Below, in pieces: positions 21,692 through 31,991 of a DNA stretch of 64,000 nucleotides (its first letter is position 1; the number at the start of each line of letters is the position of its first letter). Position numbers and translations under genes: made by a program. The DNA is taken from assembly GCA_948144175.1 (NCBI GenBank), contig CANXME010002331.1:124001-188000 (forward strand), written 5' to 3'. Origin of the DNA: Closterium sp. NIES-65. Lineage: Eukaryota > Streptophyta > Zygnematophyceae > Desmidiales > Closteriaceae. The notes beneath the pieces were generated by a model. The model searched no databases. It was not told where the DNA came from and saw nothing but the letters and a program-made list of their open reading frames with translations.

Positions 21692-22246
21692 AAGCGGCAG
21701 CATAACCGTCTCAAGGCACGAGGGCAGGCACGAGCACTTCTCTGGTGTCTGCCTCCACACGTGTCTTCCTCTCACACCTGAACATCACTACTTTGAGACG
21801 ACTCAAGGTCACTATTGAGTCGACTCCGAAGTCACAAGCAGTTCTCAGGTGCCTCCACACGTGTCTTCCTCTCACACCTGCACATCAGTACCACCTTGAG
21901 ACGTCTCAAGGTAGACGGGGTGACTCTCAAGCCGTCTGGGTTGCACAAGGAGGTTTTTTTCGCGTGTGATGAGGCGATTTTCGAGTCGACTCAAAAATTG
22001 CCTCTCAAGCCGTCTGGGTAGCACAAGGAGGTTCTTTCTTTCTCGATTTCCTCAACATGACCAAACGAAGGCGTCAGCACACCCAACTGGGGACAAGAGA
22101 GCTCGAGCATTCTTCGAGAGCTTCAAAATCAAAAGCCGCCTCCGCTCACGCTTCAACATGGCCATCTGGAGACGCGGCACGTCAACACTTGGCGGAGGAG
22201 TGTTCTTTATGTGAGAGTGACACAACAGCATACACGCGTACATGAT
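21692..22246. repeat. Palindrome-rich tail of unit B
   Basis: Same organisation as 8910-9467. The 34-bp palindrome has a second mismatch (AATTGCC). The GGTGTCTGCCTCC segment present twice in unit A is shortened here in its second occurrence. Confidence 0.7.
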
Positions 22247-23117
22247 GCGCTTTCCATGCCTCAGCTTCGTTGTTCGAAGCATACTGGTTACGCGTAGCTT
22301 CAAATAAGATAGTTAGCTGTTCAGAGTGTAAAAATAAGCAGGAAATCTCATTGCACTTCCATAACTCCTCTAGTCGCACAACCTTAGCAGAGAACACACT
22401 ACCAGACCAGACCACAATACCATGTTACTCGCTGCAGCAGTAGCGACCGGAGCAGAACTGGAAGCGGAAGCAGAACCTGAAATTCTGAAGGACACTCAAT
22501 AGCAGCCATTCAGCAACACCTTAGTCAATAACAAATCCTTGGATGTCTCAACTTTACGACATATCCTCTTAACATCATTCACTCAGTATATTATGTATAT
22601 TATAGACATAAGCGAATAGGTCTACACTAGCTTAGATTTTGCAAACTCGCACCCGCTGACTGCAATTTCAACTGCAATCCTCATGTGTTTTCTGCTGTGC
22701 GCTGACCCAGCCAGACACAGCTCCAAACCAGTCGAAGAATTTCAACACCAGGCCCTTCCTCACCAGACCAGTCACAGTACCGAGCCGCTAAGCTCTCACC
22801 GCCAAGCCCCAAACCAAACAATACGAGCCAAACCAGACAAAGGGAACACAACCATACCATACCATACCAGACCTCATGTCTCTCACGATTCGCGACTGGC
22901 TCCACCAACTTGACGAGTCTCCTCGCGTCTCGGGAATTATATTTCGTCAGTCAACGCCCGATCGACTCGAGGATGGATTGTGAGAAAGCTGTTGCCTATA
23001 AGTTGCTCCCTCAGTTCAACCTCTTGCCATCTCAAACTTTCTGCTCTGCTTTCTCCCATCCATTCAACGTCTATCGATCTCGCCTCAATACCAATTCACT
23101 TCACGATTCCGAAAGCC
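22247..23117. promoter_or_regulatory. Upstream flank, unit C
   Basis: Homologous to 1-871. No gene is seen. Confidence 0.4.
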
Positions 23118-23152
23118 ATGGCAGCCAGGGGATATATTTTCGTATGCATTGC

Positions 23153-23157
23153 GCTCC
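23153..23157. repeat. Target-site duplication, left (GCTCC)
   Basis: GCTCC precedes the 5' LTR and recurs at 28795-28799. The empty site in units A, B, D and E has it once. Confidence 0.95.
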
Positions 23158-23769
23158 TGTTACAGGGCGAAGGCGAACTCGTCACAGGAAAGTTCGCTCA
23201 CTAGCGAACTTGTAACTTTCGCCAAAACCCAATCTGAAATGTCAAATTCGAGGTTGGAAATCCCAACCTGAAATGTGCGCTTCGGGATTTCTCAAAGCAC
23301 ACGTGAATTCCCAACCAGCAAAGCAGCAGAGAAGAGAGTATCTGAGCATCTTTACGACAGCAGAGCAACTAGCCATGCCATACAGCTGTAAATACGTTCC
23401 AGCACCACAAGACCCAAGTACCATCATCATGAAGTAGAAGACCAAGTCAGCTAGTGCTCTTCTAGAACCATCTCAGGATTGTACTTTGCATATTTCTATA
23501 TAAACAGCTAGGATCCAGCATAGGATTGCTATCATTGCTTGTACATATTCTGTTCCTAGCTGGAGACAGCAGAGAAAGGTGATATGGCGGCCTGAACGAA
23601 CTTCTCAAGGCGCCATAGTCATAGGAATGTGTATAACAGTAGTCTTTCGTCCCTTGTATGCCATTCTTGCTTTCTGAAATTTACAGAATTCATGCTACCA
23701 AATCTGCCTTGCTAATTTAGACTCTTGAAACTTAGCATTTAGAACTACTAACAGCTTAGAGCTGTTCCA
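23158..23769 (+). repeat. 5' LTR (612 bp)
   Basis: Begins TGTTACAGGGCG and ends GCTGTTCCA. Near the start there is a 9-bp perfect hairpin (arms 23190-23198 and 23203-23211, AAGTTCGCT). A TATA box (CTATATAAAC, about 23497-23506) marks the probable U3 promoter, with transcription likely starting about 30 bp downstream. Confidence 0.95.
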
Positions 23770-23771
23770 TT

Positions 23772-23783
23772 TGGTATCCGAGC
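23772..23783 (+). promoter_or_regulatory. Primer-binding site (initiator Met-tRNA type)
   Basis: TGGTATCCGAGC lies 2 nt after the LTR end. It differs by one base from the common plant-element TGGTATCAGAGC complementary to the 3' end of initiator tRNA-Met. Confidence 0.85.
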
Positions 23784-23810
23784 TAGATTACGACCTGCTA
23801 GGACTACGTC

Positions 23811-24725
23811 ATGACGTCTGACTTAGGACCTCCGTCCTCTGAGGATTGGGCTAATTTTTTGCAGAACTACCGAGCCCAAATCGTTTCTGAACTTCGAGAG
23901 AGCTTGCAAGCTGAAATTCGAGCCAGTATAGCTGCAGCCGGTTCGGTGGCAGCAAGTGTGAACACTGCTGCACCCTCAGATGGAAATCAGCGCGCTAGAC
24001 CCGCTATGCCAGATCTCTTCACGCCAGGAAAGTTTCAGCCAGTCGTGGGCCGATGGCTATTCCTTGTCGAGCAGTACTTGCTGTTGAGCCATGTTGCACC
24101 TGCTGAGTGGGCATCATTCACGGGAACGCTTCTTCGAGGTTCTGCGATCACTTGGTGGCAGTCCATCCACACCTCTGTTCAGTCATGGGAGCAGTTTAAG
24201 CAACTCTTCACGGCTGCTTTTCAACCAGTGAACCCGGAACTCAAAGCTCGTGATCGCTTGGCTGCCCTCAAGCAACTCAAGTCCGTCCAGGAGTACGCGG
24301 CGCGCTTCCGTGATGTTGCACAAGAGATACCTGACCTGTCCAGTGCTGAAAAAATGGATCGCTTCAAGCGCGGCCTGAAATCCAACGTCCGCATGGAGGT
24401 CGAGCTAAGGGACTGCACTACGCTCGAGGAAATGATACGTGTCGCTGAACGGTATGACGCTGTTCATTTCGCATACAAGGCACAATTTCCTCGCAGCCCG
24501 TTTCTCCCTTTTGCTCCCTCCCATCAGCCATCATCCTCAGCAACATTCAACCAGCAAGAACCTACTCCTATGGACCTGGACGTGATGGAGAAGGGCAAGA
24601 AACCTGTGAAGAACGATGTCGTCTGCTTCAAGTGTGGCAAGAAAGGCCATGTATGGAGGTTCTGCCGCGAACGCTCCAGCCGACCTCCGTTACTTCCAAC
24701 ACCAAAAAACAGTCACCGCCAGTAA
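23811..24725 (+). CDS. gag: Gag capsid/nucleocapsid polyprotein
   Basis: 304 residues. An N-terminal low-complexity stretch is followed by a retrotransposon capsid domain (about residues 65-210, with the WW...W..F...F pattern typical of the family). A single zinc knuckle of CX2CX4HX4C form ([14 protein letters not shown]) starts near residue 272 and would bind RNA. The ATG lies 42 nt after the 5' LTR and is the first in the transcript after the PBS. Translation ends at TAA 24723-24725, just after the slippery site that leads into pol. It assembles the cytoplasmic virus-like particle in which reverse transcription occurs. Confidence 0.93.
   Translation: MTSDLGPPSSEDWANFLQNYRAQIVSELRESLQAEIRASIAAAGSVAASVNTAAPSDGNQRARPAMPDLFTPGKFQPVVGRWLFLVEQYLLLSHVAPAEWASFTGTLLRGSAITWWQSIHTSVQSWEQFKQLFTAAFQPVNPELKARDRLAALKQLKSVQEYAARFRDVAQEIPDLSSAEKMDRFKRGLKSNVRMEVELRDCTTLEEMIRVAERYDAVHFAYKAQFPRSPFLPFAPSHQPSSSATFNQQEPTPMDLDVMEKGKKPVKNDVVCFKCGKKGHVWRFCRERSSRPPLLPTPKNSHRQ
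24704..24710 (+). promoter_or_regulatory. -1 ribosomal frameshift site A AAA AAC
   Basis: The heptamer is in register: AAA and AAC are gag-frame codons 299 and 300. It lies in the 268-nt region where gag and pol frames are both open (pol frame opens after TGA 24455-24457). Seven nt downstream GCCAG (24718-24722) can pair with CTGGC (24741-24745). Loop bases GGGGC (24730-24734) can pair with GCCCT (24756-24760), giving a candidate H-type pseudoknot. Slippage there would give a Gag-Pol of about 1,476 residues. Confidence 0.85.
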
Positions 24726-27700
24726 GCTTGGGGCGACTTTCTGGCAACCTGCAGAGCCCTTCCATCATCTCTCTTGAAAACACCATCCCATCCAACCCTC
24801 TTCTCATTTCCATAAGCATACGAAACCGTACCTTCAAGGCCCTGATTGATAGCGGAGCTTCTTCCAACTTCATCTCTTCAAATCTTGTCTCTGAACTATC
24901 TCTTCCTATCCAGCAAGATTCCCATTCCCAAACAGTGCAGATAGCGAACGGAGCTTCTATCACGTGTGGCCCAACTCCTTTCCCAATCAGCTGCACCATG
25001 GGCTCATACAAAGACAAGCTCCAGTTCCAGCAAGTACCTTTGGGAGAGCATCATCTAATCCTCGGGCGTGATTGGCTTTCATCCAAGAACCCACGGATTG
25101 ATTGGACTGCTGGAACAGTAACCATCGTGCACAGTGGAGCTGAAATCACCCTTCCTACCATCCCTTCCTCCTCTTCCTCACCCAGCTGCAGTGTGATTTC
25201 TGTGAGACAGCTGAAGAAGCTTTCCAAAGACCCTCAGGCTCAATTCTTCGTTTGCTTGCTGCAACAAACCTCAAAAGCCCCTTCAGCCCTTTCTTCTCCA
25301 AATCCTACTCCTCCTGCAGAAATTCAGAAAGTCCTCACTGATTTTCAAGATGTGTTTCCTTCAGACCTCCCAACAGGACTTCCTCCCAAGCGCTCAGTGG
25401 ATCACCGGATCGTGCTAAAACCTGGATCTGAACCTCCTGTTCGTGCTACCTACCGCATGAGCGCTGCTGAACTGAAGGAAGTCCAAGCTCAACTGGAGGA
25501 ACTCCTTAAAAAGGGCTTCATTCGTGTCAGCTCTTCCCCCTACGCAGCCCCCATCCTTTTTGTGAAAAAGAAGGATGGCTCCCTTCGCATGTGTATAGAC
25601 TACCGTGCCCTCAACAAACTCACCATCAAGAACCGATACCCGCTCCCGCGAGTGGAGGAACTCTTCGAGCAACTCGGCGAGGCCAAAATTTTCAGCAAGC
25701 TTGACCTTCGAAGCGGTTACCATCAGGTTCGCGTCGCTGAAGAAGACATCGAGAAAACAGCATTCCGAACCCGGTATGGGCATTTTGAATTCCTTGTACT
25801 TCCCTTTGGACTCACAAATGCCCCTGCCACCTTCATGTGCTTGATGCACAACATCTTTCGTGACTTCCTTGATCGGTTTGTCATTGTTTTCATTGATGAC
25901 ATTCTGATTTTCAGCAAGTCATTGAAAGAACACTCTGAGCACCTACGCCAGGTACTCACGAAGCTTCGCGAACACCGGCTTTTTGCAAAAGAGAGCAAGT
26001 GTGAGTTCGCAAAATCCTCCATCCCTTTCCTGGGTCATATCATCTCTCATAATCAGCTTGCTATGGACCCCACCAAGATTCAGGTCATTGAAAACTGGAA
26101 CCAGCCCACTTCCATCAAGGACCTTCAAGCCTTCCTTGGCCTTGCCAACTACTACAGAAAATTCATCAACCATTTTGCAGCCATCACCTCACCCCTCTCT
26201 AACCTTCTTCGCAAGCAGCAGCCTTTTCATTGGGGACCTGAACAGGAAGAAGCCTTCACCACCATCAAACATGCTCTTACCTCTTCTCCCACCCTAGTCC
26301 TACCCGACCCCTCCCTTCCTTATGTCATCTGGACAGATGCATCTCAAGTTGCTACAGGTGCAATCTTGTGTCAAGACCAAGGACATGGCCTTCAGCCCAT
26401 CGCGTTTGACTCACGGAAGCTGAAACCAGCCGAGTGCAACTACGCTACTCATGACCGCGAAGCGCTGGCCATAGTCAACGCTATCAAGAAGTGGCGCTGC
26501 TACGTTCACATGCAGCCGGTAACGGTCTTGACGGACCATTGCACTCTGCAGCACTTGAAGACGCAACCTCATCTCACACCACGGCAGGCAAGATGGATGG
26601 AATTTCTTGAGCAGTACGTTCCAGAGCTGAAAATTGAGTATCGTGCTGGCCGTACAAACCCTGCCGATGTTCTCTCTCGTCCCCCAACCTCTCAGCTTGC
26701 TGTGATCGGCAGCGTGACATGGGACCCAGACTTCACCAAGAAATTTTCCAAGGGATACCGTCATGATAACTTTTACCTCCATTCTGCCCCTTCCGACAAA
26801 GCATACTACTTTGACCCTCCCTTCTGGTACAAAGCAGATTCTCACACTATCTGCGTCCCCTCTGACCGTAAACTCCGTCTCCTCCTCCTACGCGAGCATC
26901 ACGATCAGAATTCACACTTCGGAGTGGACAAAACAGTGGCTGCAATCACATCAAACTTTTTCTGGCCTAACATCTACTGTGATGTCCGCTCCTACGTGCG
27001 CAGCTGCCATACCTGTCAGTGCAACAAAGCTCGCAATTCCCCTCCCTATGGCCTCCTACATCCCCTGGAAATTCCAGAGACACCATGGAGCCATGTCACC
27101 CTTGATTTCATCACTGATTTACCTCTCACTGCTACCCATCACAACGCCATTCTCACTGTGGTTGACAAACTCACAAAGATGGCCCATTTCATTCCCACTT
27201 CCACCACTGCCACTGCCGAAGACGTTGCTGAACGTTTCTTCACAGAAATAGTACGTCTTCACGGTATTCCCTCTGTCCTTATCTCCGACCGTGACTCCCG
27301 TTTCGTTGGCAGATTCTGGCAGGCCCTTTTCAACAGGATGGGTACCAAGATTCGCCTCTCAACTGCCTACCACCCTCAGTCTGATGGGCAGACCGAGAGA
27401 ATGAATCGAACTCTGGAAGATGGCTTGCGTGCATGTGTCAACGCTCGCCAGAACGATTGGGACACCCACCTGCCAGAAATCGAGTTCTCCTACAACAGCA
27501 CCGTTAACCTTGCTACTGGACAGACCCCGTTCTACCTAGCTACTGGACAGAACCCTCGCACTCCTACCTCACTGGTTCACAGCCCCAAGCGTGATACTGC
27601 AGCAACGGCGTTTCTGAAGGACAAAGAGAAAGCCATAGCAGCAGCACGCACCTCACTCTCCAGGGCACAGCAGCGCATGATTCACTATGCAGACCAGCAC

Positions 27701-28240
27701 CGACGTGACATCCGCTTTCATGTAGGAGACAGAGTACTTCTCTCAACCACAAATCTGCCCCTACTCACTCAAGGCCTCACCCGCAAGCTCGCACCTCGCT
27801 TCATTGGTCCCTTCACAATCACACAGGTCCTCTCTCCACTCACATACCGTCTGAAACTTCCTCCTCACATCAACATCCATCCAGTCTTCCATGTCCAGCT
27901 ACTACGCCCATATCATGACCCTCCAGCTCGTTTTCTCCCTACTTCTCAGCCATCTCGTCCTCCCATGTTCACTCCAAGCCCTGATTTGTTCGAAGTTGAG
28001 AAGATCCTTGCTCATCAAACAACACCTAGTGGCAGATATTTCCTGGTTAAGTGGCGTGAGCATGATGATGCAGAAAATCTCTGGATTCCAGAGAAGGACT
28101 TAGAGCATGCACAACGAGCTATCTCTGCCTACTTTGCATCTGCTGGTGCACCGAGGACGGTGCCCCTTGGAGGGGGGAGTAATGTTACAGGGCGAAGGCG
28201 AACTCGTCACAGGAAAGTTCGCTCACTAGCGAACTTGTAA
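24711..28240 (+). CDS. pol: Pol polyprotein (protease, RT, RNase H, integrase, chromodomain), expressed by frameshift
   Basis: Open from 24458 in the -1 frame with no ATG of its own near the start; expected to be made only as Gag-Pol. Numbering residues from 24632: aspartic protease DSGA at about 73; reverse transcriptase with [10 protein letters not shown] (about 357), LPFG (about 390) and FIDD (about 420); RNase H TDAS (about 566); integrase with an HHCC zinc finger (about 755-798) and DDE residues near 825, 886 and 922 ([13 protein letters not shown]); C-terminal chromodomain (about 1118-1168, VEKIL...FLVKW...LWIPEKDL), which in this family steers integration by binding histone marks. No internal stops or frameshifts. 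The last 19 codons lie inside the 3' LTR and add a basic tail (GRRRTRHRK). Confidence 0.95.
28169..28179 (+). promoter_or_regulatory. Polypurine tract
   Basis: GGAGGGGGGAG lies 3 nt before the 3' LTR, where plus-strand DNA synthesis is primed. It overlaps pol coding sequence. Confidence 0.9.
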
Positions 28241-28794
28241 CTTTCGCCAAAACCCAATCTGAAATGTCAAATTCGAGGTTGGAAATCCCAACCTGAAATG
28301 TGCGCTTCGGGATTTCTCAAAGCACACGTGAATTCCCAACCAGCAAAGCAGCAGAGAAGAGAGTATCTGAGCATCTTTACGACAGCAGAGCAACTAGCCA
28401 TGCCATACAGCTGTAAATACGTTCCAGCACCACAAGACCCAAGTACCATCATCATGAAGTAGAAGACCAAGTCAGCTAGTGCTCTTCTAGAACCATCTCA
28501 GGATTGTACTTTGCATATTTCTATATAAACAGCTAGGATCCAGCATAGGATTGCTATCATTGCTTGTACATATTCTGTTCCTAGCTGGAGACAGCAGAGA
28601 AAGGTGATATGGCGGCCTGAACGAACTTCTCAAGGCGCCATAGTCATAGGAATGTGTATAACAGTAGTCTTTCGTCCCTTGTATGCCATTCTTGCTTTCT
28701 GAAATTTACAGAATTCATGCTACCAAATCTGCCTTGCTAATTTAGACTCTTGAAACTTAGCATTTAGAACTACTAACAGCTTAGAGCTGTTCCA
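28183..28794 (+). repeat. 3' LTR (612 bp)
   Basis: Same length as the 5' LTR, and no difference found on reading both through. Its first 58 nt encode the end of Pol including the TAA at 28238-28240. Confidence 0.95.
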
Positions 28795-28799
28795 GCTCC
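28795..28799. repeat. Target-site duplication, right (GCTCC)
   Basis: Second copy of the duplicated 5-bp target; the interrupted exon resumes at 28800. Confidence 0.95.
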
Positions 28800-29842
28800 T
28801 CCTTGCGACTTCCGCGGCCGCGCAGCGTGGACCGCCTGGCGGAGGCCCTCCCGGAGGCCAGCAGTCCGGAGGGGCGCGCGGAGGACCTGGCGGACCCGGG
28901 TCTGGCGGGCCTGGCGGGCCTGGTGGGCCTGCTGGTCCGCGCGGTCCTCCGTTCAACTTGACGGTCGTCGGAAATCTGACGGCGGACGTCGGCGCGCGAT
29001 TGGCCAATTGCTCCGCAGACGAAACCTTTCTCGACGGCCGCTTTCACCTCGCCATCTTTAAGTGAGCTTCGATGTTACCGTAACCCTAACTTTCGCGGGC
29101 CTCCTTTCGTCGGATTTTCTCGTTCATTTAGCTTCAGCGTCGCAAATTCTTCTCCTCTTGGTTGCAGATATTACAATTTCGATGCGCTTCGTGAAACTGA
29201 TTCGTTCTTCTGTTCCCTTCCCCCTCCGCCAGGAACGCGAGCGGCAACTACAACCTGGCGGTCGACGCGCTGCTCGTGGGCGCCACGGGTGGGCCGCCCG
29301 ACTCCCTCGCGATCGTGAAGGGCGCCGTCTGCGACTCTTCCGCCTCCGCCGCCGCGATCCTCGCGATTCCGCTGGCGGAGTCCGACTGGCAGCAGCGCGA
29401 AGGCTGGTGGCTGCTGCACGCGGAGGCGCGGCTCGACGCGTTTCTCGAGAACGCGGACGCCGCCACCGTCGAAGCGCTCCTCGCGCTCCTCCCTAACGCG
29501 ACGCTCCCGGCGGCGCGCGGCGGCGGCGGACGTGGAGGGAGCTCGGGCGGCACGCGGAGCGGGCAGGGCAGCAGGCGCATGGGGAGGGAGCTGCTGATGC
29601 GCGCAGCGGGGCGCGTCACCGGCGCCAGGCAGGGGGGGCAGCAGCAGGGGGCGCCACGGCAGCCGCCTGCAGGTGGTTCCTCAGGTGGATACCCAGGCGC
29701 TGGGGGCGCGGGGGGGATGATGGGGGGTGGCGGGGTGAACGCGACTGTAAGTGGGTATGCCGTGCTGGCCACTGCCACTGCGGGGGGTGTGGCGTGGGGC
29801 GGCCAGCTCATGGGCGTCAAACTGCCCTCCGCCGCTGCCTGA

Positions 29843-30175
29843 TGTGATGGCGGTGCTGCTGGCGGCTTTGCGCTGCCACTTGGGGGGGGGGGGGGGAGGG
29901 AGGGGGAGAGGGGGGGAGGGGGGGGGAGGGGGGGGTGTGGCGTGGGGCAGCCAGCTCATGGGCGTCAAACTGCCCTCCGCCGCTGCCTGATGCGTTGCTG
30001 CTGCCGTCGCTGCTGCTGCTGCTGCTGCCGTCGCTGCTGCTGCCGTTGCCGCCGCTGCCGTTGCCGCTGCTGCTGCCGTCGCTGCTGCTGCCGTTGCCGC
30101 TGCTGCTGCCGTCCCTGCCGCCGCTGCTGCTGCCGTCCCCGCCGCCGCTGCTGCCACGGCTGTTGCTGCTGATGG
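29843..30175. repeat. Poly-G, duplicated CDS tail and CTG/CCG region, unit C
   Basis: G-run at about 29882-29934, then duplicated CDS tail and CTG/CCG run as in unit A. Confidence 0.85.
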
Positions 30176-30910
30176 TGGCGGTGTTCCATTGTGGTTCCGT
30201 TCCTTGCTGGGGATGGAGTAGCAGATCCCAATTCAGGGTTCTTTTAGCTTGGAGTTTTGTTATGGGGTGTTTTTGTTAGGAATGAGCATCAGGGGCAGGA
30301 ATGCTGGCAAGACACCAGGCTAGATTTCACCAGCTGACTTGCCAGTCTTCCTGCCGTTGCCTTTGCTTACCGTATTATATCTGCGTAATGTAATATTGCT
30401 TTGAACATGTTCTTTCAGGAGTAACCGTGTGGTGTGTTTGTATTAGGAGGAATGAGCATCCAAGGCAGGAATGCTGGGAAGGTACTGGGTTTGTTTCCAC
30501 CAGCTGACGTGCCTATCTTCCTGCCTTTGCCTTTGCTCATTTGTCCACAGATTTACCTTCTCCTTTTAAAGATGCTCATGTGTTCAGATCATGTGTTCAG
30601 TAGTCTACACTGTTTAGCACTGTACACATTCGCACAATGCTGAAATCTGTGAGCCTGGTTCTACCCAATGCTGATTAAGAATCTCGTCAATACCATGCGC
30701 TTCACACACCAAGGGATGCGAAGGTAATATGTAGCTATTTTATTACCAATGTTCCATCTTGAAAATAACATAAATATGAATAATTATCTCCCTTTTTTCT
30801 CATCTTGTAAATTGTGTACGAGAGGCCTCTTTTGTGATGCTTGCTCACAGGAGTGTACCCCGAGGCTGGATGTTTCGTGATTCTCCATCATGTTTGCACT
30901 TCTCGTGTCT
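30176..30910. other. Intergenic 3' flank, unit C
   Basis: Equivalent to 2289-3023 and close to that copy. No gene is seen. Confidence 0.6.
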
Positions 30911-31016
30911 TCATATGGCCATGTTGAGTCGCGAGAGGAAGACCGTGATCCACACTGTGATTGGGAGCATGGCAATGGCGTACTGCAGGGGATGGAGGGG
31001 AGGGATGCAAGAGAGG

Positions 31017-31052
<36 letters not shown>

Positions 31053-31945
31053 GGATTTTGATATAGCATGTGGGTTGCCCTGGGAAGACCGTGATCCACA
31101 CTGTGATTGGGAGCATGGCAATGGCGTACTGCAGGGGGAAGGGTTGCAAGAGAGGGGGAGAGGGAGGGGAGGTGGGGAGTTTTGCAAGAGAGGAGGAGAG
31201 GGAGGGGAGATGGGGGGTTTTGCAAGAGAGGGGGAGAGGTGGAAGTTAGGTGGAGGAGACTGTGATTCACACTGTGATGGGGAGCATAGCAATGGCATAC
31301 TGCAGGGGAAGGAGGGGAGAGGTAGTGGGGGAGTAGAGGTTTGGGAGGCTTGAGAGTTGCAGTAGGAAGACTGTGATCCACACTGTGATTACAGTGGAAA
31401 TGGCAATGGCACACTGCAGGGGAAGGAGGGGAGGGATGCAAAAGAGGGGGAGAGGTGGAAGTTAGGTGGAGGAGATTGTGATCCACACTGTGATGGGGAG
31501 CATGGAAATGGCGTACTGCAGGGGACATGTGGATGGGGTGGATGGGGAGGATAGAGAGAGGGGGAGGGGGAGGGATGGGGGTTTGAAAGGCACGTGGGTT
31601 GCTGTAGGAAGACTGTGATTCACACTGTGATTGGGAGCATGGATATCACATCCTGCTGGGGAAGGAGGGCGGGGGAGATGGGGAGGATAGTGGGGGGGAG
31701 GGAGAGTAGAGGTTTGGGAGGCATGAGAGATGCCGTAGGGAGACCGTGATCCACACTGTGATTGGGAGCATGGCAATGGCGTACTGCAGGGTACGGAGGG
31801 GAGGGTTGCAAGAGAGGGCAGGGGTGGAATGGAAGCTAATGAGGCATGTGGATTGCACAGGGAGACTGTGGATCCACACTGTGATTGGGAGCATGGCAAT
31901 GGCTTTTGAGGTGCCTCAAAAGTCATGGCAATGGCATACTGCAGG
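30911..31945 (-). repeat. Amplified last-exon cluster, unit C
   Basis: Same series as unit A. It has the longest uninterrupted G-run in this position (about 31019-31051). Confidence 0.85.
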
Positions 31946-31991
31946 GGACGGATGGGAGGGATGCAAGAGAGCCCACCGTTCCACCACCCAC

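Larger units (their letters stand above)
9468..22246. repeat. Macro-repeat unit B (12,779 bp)
   Basis: Second copy, with about 58 monomers of the 115-bp array and five 118-bp repeats. The 5' part (for example GACTTTGTGGACTC near 9860 and Asn at residue 92) pairs with unit E. The 3' tail pairs with C and E. Confidence 0.95.
23158..28794 (+). mobile_element. Complete Ty3/gypsy chromovirus LTR retrotransposon (5,637 bp)
   Basis: Structure: 612-bp LTR (TG...CA ends), PBS, gag, pol in the -1 frame, polypurine tract, 612-bp LTR, flanked by a 5-bp duplication. Domain order protease, reverse transcriptase, RNase H, integrase, chromodomain identifies Ty3/gypsy and its chromovirus branch. LTRs appear identical by eye and all motifs are present, so it looks autonomous and recent. 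It lies in the same orientation as the gene it disrupts. It is present only in unit C of the five. Confidence 0.97.
23118..29842 (+). pseudogene. Secreted Gly/Pro-rich protein gene split by a retrotransposon
   Basis: Exon 1 is broken after 40 nt, inside the signal peptide. The 5' piece is 23118-23157, the 3' piece 28800-29061, then a 171-bp intron and exon 2 at 29233-29842. Removing the element and one copy of GCTCC restores exactly the 302-nt exon 1 of the other units, and exon 2 matches unit A by translation. The frame from the ATG runs about 16 codons into the LTR and stops, so no functional protein is expected. The lesion is otherwise clean, which dates it as recent. Confidence 0.9.

Noticed and set aside
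24632..24634. GTG at 24632 as the start of pol
   Set aside because: There is no reason for a GTG start here. The frame is open back to 24458, and the in-register A AAA AAC site explains expression as Gag-Pol.
25605..25844. Minus-strand and alternative-frame ORFs across the pol region (for example 25415-25849, 26411-26845)
   Set aside because: Shadows of the intact pol frame with no motifs of their own.
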